Source: Alphaproteobacteria bacterium (lineage in GTDB: Bacteria > Pseudomonadota > Alphaproteobacteria > CAAHEQ01 > UBA3637). From it: DNA of 7,622 bases. Each line of letters opens with the position of its first letter. Position 1 is the stretch's first letter. Both the position numbers and the translations under genes were made by a program. Shown here piece after piece: positions 4,197 through 7,622 of the stretch. The notes under the pieces were generated by a model. That model was not told the DNA's origin. It ran no database searches and saw nothing but the letters and a program-made list of their open reading frames with translations. The DNA lies in the NCBI GenBank assembly GCA_017513365.1, contig JAFXFY010000222.1, positions 1 to 7,622 of the forward strand. The letters are read 5' to 3'.

Positions 4197-5273
4197 ATGC
4201 AACAACAATTAGACGAGTTAAAATCAAGTGTTTTAACGGCCATTTCTAATGCCGCTTCTTTGCCGGCCTTGGATGAGGTTCGTGTGGGTGTTATGGGAAA
4301 AAATGGAAAATTGACCGCTATGATGAAGGGGTTAGGAGCCTTATCACCGGATGAACGTAAAGCCATGGGGCAGTTGTTGAATGTGGTTAAGGAAGAAATT
4401 GCCACGGCAATTGAAACGAAAAAAGCTGATTTGGAAACGGCAGCTTTAAATGCCAAACTCGCCACGGAAACGGTGGATGTGACTTTGCCCGTTCGCCCCG
4501 AAACGCATAGTGGGCGTATTCATCCGGTGTCTCAAGCGATGGAAGAAATGTTGACCATTTTTGCTCAAATGGGATTTGAGTTGGCTGATGGTCCGGATAT
4601 TGAAGATGACTGGCATAACTTTGAAGCCTTAAATATTCCGCAAAGTCATCCGTCTCGTCAAATGCAAGCGACTTTCTTTATGGATAAAACGGTAGATAAG
4701 GTATTACGGACTCAAACATCCGGTGTACAAATTCGGACAATGGAAAAACACAAACTACCGATTAAGATTGTGGCTCCGGGGCGTGTGTATCGGTGCGATT
4801 ATGATGCAACCCATACACCAATGTTCCACCAAATTGAAGGGTTGGTTATTGATAAAAAAACAAATTTGGCTAACTTAAAGACTGTTTTAACCGAATTTAT
4901 GAAATTATTCTTTGAAACGGATGACGTTACACTCAGATTCCGTCCGAGTTATTTCCCGTTTACAGAACCATCTTATGAGGCCGATGTCGGTGGGGTTTTG
5001 GCTCGTGCCATCGGTAAAGAATGGTTAGAATTGCTCGGATGCGGTATGGTTCATCCGAATGTACTGCGCAATTGTGGTATTGATCCGGATGAATACCAAG
5101 GCTTTGCATTCGGTTGTGGTGTAGACCGTTTTGCGATGATGAAATACGGTATTCCGGATTTGCGCAGTTTCTTTGATGCCGATATGCGTTGGATTAAACA
5201 CTACGGATTTATGGCCGGCGATATGCCAAATATTTTAACAGGCCTTTCATTAACAAACGGATCAAAAAGATAG
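4197..5273 (+). CDS. pheS: Phenylalanyl-tRNA synthetase alpha subunit
   Basis: The catalytic subunit of the cytoplasmic alpha2-beta2 enzyme that charges tRNA-Phe with phenylalanine using ATP. The 358-aa length is normal for bacterial PheS. Residues 1-90 form the N-terminal coiled-coil arm that contacts tRNA. Class II synthetase features follow: motif 1 around 107-125 (RIHPVSQAMEEML), the RTQTS segment at 171-175, motif 2 at 195-218 (GRVYRCDYDATHTPMFHQIEG), FRPSYFPFTEPS at 248-259 forming part of the active site, and motif 3 at 302-313 (GFAFGCGVDRFA). The protein ends HYGF plus a short tail (PNILTGLS), which fits alphaproteobacterial PheS. ATG 4197 follows AAAGGA with good spacing. The gene is divergent from structured RNA 2 and is followed after 10 bp by pheT, with which it forms an operon. 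Confidence 0.97.
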   Translation: MQQQLDELKSSVLTAISNAASLPALDEVRVGVMGKNGKLTAMMKGLGALSPDERKAMGQLLNVVKEEIATAIETKKADLETAALNAKLATETVDVTLPVRPETHSGRIHPVSQAMEEMLTIFAQMGFELADGPDIEDDWHNFEALNIPQSHPSRQMQATFFMDKTVDKVLRTQTSGVQIRTMEKHKLPIKIVAPGRVYRCDYDATHTPMFHQIEGLVIDKKTNLANLKTVLTEFMKLFFETDDVTLRFRPSYFPFTEPSYEADVGGVLARAIGKEWLELLGCGMVHPNVLRNCGIDPDEYQGFAFGCGVDRFAMMKYGIPDLRSFFDADMRWIKHYGFMAGDMPNILTGLSLTNGSKR

Positions 5274-5283
5274 GGGATAAAAA

Positions 5284-7622
5284 ATGTTAGTATCACTTTC
5301 ATGGTTAAAACAATATTTAGATACAAATGCAACTGTGGCAGAAATTGCCGATAAACTCACCTCTATCGGTTTAGAGGTTGAAGGTGTGGAAGATCGGGCT
5401 ACGGCTATGGCTGACTTTATTGTTGGTGAAATTGTGGCTAAAGAAAAACACCCAAATGCCGATAAATTAAATGTGTTGACGGTGAATGCCGGTACGGAAA
5501 ACTTACAAATTGTGTGTGGGGCTCCGAATTGTTATGTTGGTATGAAATCGGTTTTGGCTAAAGTTGGCACGATGATTCCGCACTATGGCGAAAAATTGGA
5601 AAAGGGTGTTATCCGAGGCGTTGAAAGTTTCGGGATGATGTGCTCCGAACGTGAATTGGAAATTGGTGATGATCACAGCGGTATTATCGATTTGAAAACG
5701 GATAAACCGGCCGGTACGCCTGTATCTGAAGTCATTAAATCCGAAGTCGTTTTTGATATTAATGTAACCCCAAACCGTGGCGATTGTTTTGGGGTAAAAG
5801 GGGTCGCCAGAGATTTGGCCGCAACCGGTATCGGGACGTTTATTGATAATCCGGCTGAACCAATTCAAGGCACATTTAAATCCCCGATTGATGTGAAAAT
5901 TGAAGATGAAAATTGTCCTCAATTTGTCGGTCGTTATATTAAAGGCGTTAAAAATGTGCAAAGTCCGGATTGGCTGAAGGATAGATTGATTTCTGTGGGT
6001 CTGCGTCCGATTTCGGCTTTGGTTGATATTACAAACTACTTGAATATCGGTGAATGCAGACCGCTTCACGTTTTTGATGCCGATAAAGTAGCCGGTGATT
6101 TGGTTGTGCGTTCTGCTAAAGAGGGTGAAACATTAAAGGCTTTGGATGAAAAAGAATACACCTTAAAATCCGGTATGACGGTGATTGCCGATGATAACGG
6201 CGCGCAAAGTATTGCCGGTGTGATGGGTGGTGAACCGACAGGGTGTAGTGATGATACGGTTAATGTCTTTTTGGAATCGGCTTACTTTACACCGTTGTCT
6301 ATTGCATCAACAGGTCGTTTACTGAATGCCGAATCGGATTCTCGCTCTCGCTTTGAACGTGGGGTTGATCCGGCCAGTGCCGTCCAAGGTAATGAAATTG
6401 CCACAAAATTAATTTTGGATATTTGCGGTGGTGAAGCCTCTGAAATCATTGTGGCGGGGGCTGAACCCAATTGGGCACATGAAATTGATTTTGATTTTGG
6501 GCAAGTTAAACGCCTGACCGGTATGGAAATTGCCCACGATAAAATGGTGGAAATCTTGAAAAAATTGGGCTTTGGTGTGAATGGAACAAAAATATCTGTT
6601 CCGTCTTGGCGAACAAATGATGTCCGTCAAAGTGCCGATTTGGTGGAAGAAATTGTCCGTATTTACGGCCTTGATGAATTGCCGGAGGCGCCAATGCGTA
6701 CGGATATGCCTCTGAAGGGTATGCTGACCACCTTACAACGCCGTGAAATGATTGTCCGCCGGACATTGGCCGCTCGTGGCTTAAATCAAGCACTCACATG
6801 GTCCTTTATGGATTCCAAACTGGCAAAACACTTTGATAGCAAGGGTATCAAATTGGCAAACCCGATTGCCTCTGACTTAGATGAAATGCGCCCCAGCTTG
6901 ATTCCGAACTTGCTGACGGCAGTAAAACGCAATCAAGACCGAGGGATTGCAGATGTGCAACTGTTTGAAGTCGGCCCAGAATTTTATTCCACTGAACCCA
7001 CCGAACAACGTCTTGTGGCTGCTGGGGTCAGAGCAGGGGCCTGGACACCAAAACATTGGGCAGAATCCTCACGAAATGTGGATGTGTTTGATGCCAAGGC
7101 CGATGCGATTGAAGCACTCGCCAGTATGGATGCTCCGCAAACGCAAACATTCCGTAAAGCGCCAAGTTGGTATCATCCGGGGCGTTCCGGCAGTTTGTGT
7201 TTAGGTAAAAATGTGTTGGCTCACTTTGGTGAAATTCATCCGGCGATTTTGAAAATGCTTGATATTAAAACACCGGTTGTGGGATTTGAAGTCTATATGG
7301 ATAATATGCCGGCGCCAAAATCAGCTAAATCCAAACACCAAAAACCGTTTAAGGCCTCTAACTTGATGCCACTGACACGTGATTTTGCCTTTGTGATGGA
7401 TAAAGATGTAGATGCCGAACGCGTCATGAATACCATTAAAGGTGTGGATAAAGAAAAAATTACGGCTGTATCTATCTTTGATGAATACATGGGTACGAAC
7501 TTGCCGGAAGGTAAAAAATCCTTAGCCGTTAAAGTGCAAATTCAACCGGTTGATAAGACCTTGACGGACAGCGATATTGAAATCTTGTCCACTCAAATTA
7601 TTAATATGGTTAAGAAAAATAC
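5284..7622 (+). CDS. pheT: Phenylalanyl-tRNA synthetase beta subunit (3' end missing)
   Basis: The beta subunit of phenylalanyl-tRNA synthetase, which binds tRNA and edits mischarged Tyr-tRNA-Phe. ATG 5284 follows AGGGGAT and lies 10 bp after the pheS stop; the frame is open for 779 codons to the window edge. PheT is usually about 790-810 aa, so only the last few residues are missing. Domains in order: N-terminal part MLVSLSWLKQYLD; OB-fold tRNA-binding domain at about 42-150 (FIVGEIVAKEKHPNADKL, with RGVESFGMMCSE and DDHSGI); B3/B4 editing domain in the middle (PISALVDITNYL, PLHVFDADK, IAGVMGGE, RSRFERGVDP); B5 domain (SVPSWRTNDVRQSADLVEEIVRIYG); the catalytic-like core; and the C-terminal anticodon-binding FDX-ACB domain from about 690 (LMPLTRDFAFVMD to the edge). 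The lysine-rich linker AKSKHQKPFKAS before RDFAFV is like that of alphaproteobacterial PheT. No frameshift or internal stop was seen in the segments I translated. Confidence 0.96.
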   Translation, partial: MLVSLSWLKQYLDTNATVAEIADKLTSIGLEVEGVEDRATAMADFIVGEIVAKEKHPNADKLNVLTVNAGTENLQIVCGAPNCYVGMKSVLAKVGTMIPHYGEKLEKGVIRGVESFGMMCSERELEIGDDHSGIIDLKTDKPAGTPVSEVIKSEVVFDINVTPNRGDCFGVKGVARDLAATGIGTFIDNPAEPIQGTFKSPIDVKIEDENCPQFVGRYIKGVKNVQSPDWLKDRLISVGLRPISALVDITNYLNIGECRPLHVFDADKVAGDLVVRSAKEGETLKALDEKEYTLKSGMTVIADDNGAQSIAGVMGGEPTGCSDDTVNVFLESAYFTPLSIASTGRLLNAESDSRSRFERGVDPASAVQGNEIATKLILDICGGEASEIIVAGAEPNWAHEIDFDFGQVKRLTGMEIAHDKMVEILKKLGFGVNGTKISVPSWRTNDVRQSADLVEEIVRIYGLDELPEAPMRTDMPLKGMLTTLQRREMIVRRTLAARGLNQALTWSFMDSKLAKHFDSKGIKLANPIASDLDEMRPSLIPNLLTAVKRNQDRGIADVQLFEVGPEFYSTEPTEQRLVAAGVRAGAWTPKHWAESSRNVDVFDAKADAIEALASMDAPQTQTFRKAPSWYHPGRSGSLCLGKNVLAHFGEIHPAILKMLDIKTPVVGFEVYMDNMPAPKSAKSKHQKPFKASNLMPLTRDFAFVMDKDVDAERVMNTIKGVDKEKITAVSIFDEYMGTNLPEGKKSLAVKVQIQPVDKTLTDSDIEILSTQIINMVKKN

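Noticed and set aside
5503..6069. 188-aa minus-strand open frame
   Set aside because: It is the complement of the well-conserved OB-fold and editing-domain coding region of pheT and shows no recognisable domain or start signal.

Overview
The window reads as a chromosomal stretch from a low-GC (roughly 40%) alphaproteobacterium, most likely an uncultured animal-gut lineage. That placement is inference. It rests on a pheS/pheT pair of alphaproteobacterial type, a pilin-like N-terminus of the GRSMVE...GVLAVMGVL...GGIAGYNYG kind, and a secreted protein with an MNWW/WC C-type-lectin-like pattern, which I associate with such genomes. No database could be consulted.

Layout from left to right. (1) 1-214, minus: the 5' part of a secreted lectin-like protein gene that runs off the left edge. 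(2) 215-523: a gene-free gap that holds a ~193-nt structured RNA read on the minus strand, with its own promoter and intrinsic terminator, ending 8 nt before the Shine-Dalgarno of the lectin-like gene. The msrAB promoter lies back to back with the RNA promoter. (3) 524-2557, plus: methionine sulfoxide reductase MsrAB, a GNAT acetyltransferase, and a YgaP-like rhodanese with two membrane helices. The last two genes each have an inverted repeat around the promoter/ribosome-binding region. (4) 2571-2600: a strong C/G hairpin that separates convergent genes. (5) 2600-3853, minus: a 417-aa pilin-like protein with a C-terminal region holding 12 CxxC pairs. (6) 3854-4196: a gene-free gap with a second ~192-nt structured RNA on the minus strand, again ending just before the Shine-Dalgarno of the gene it precedes, plus the pheS promoter region. 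(7) 4197-7622, plus: pheS and almost all of pheT, the two subunits of phenylalanyl-tRNA synthetase.

The most notable result is the pair of RNAs in (2) and (6). Their primary sequences differ over most of their length. Both can nevertheless be drawn in the same order: a 5' hairpin, a small hairpin whose loop takes part in a long-range helix B, an internal hairpin, strand A1, a second internal hairpin region, strand B2, strand A2, an intrinsic terminator, a Shine-Dalgarno and a start codon. Helices A and B cross, making a pseudoknot, and A2 runs into the terminator stem in both. Both have a -35/-10 pair with a 17-bp spacer, give nearly the same predicted length, and precede a gene for an exported or pilin-like protein. 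I do not recognise the fold as a known riboswitch or ribozyme. It may be an undescribed cis-acting attenuator class, or a family of small RNAs placed upstream of surface-protein genes. The structures were derived by hand and have not been folded computationally.

The plus-strand genes are ordinary in content: protein-oxidation repair (msrAB), small-molecule or protein acetylation (GNAT), sulfur transfer (rhodanese) and translation (pheST).
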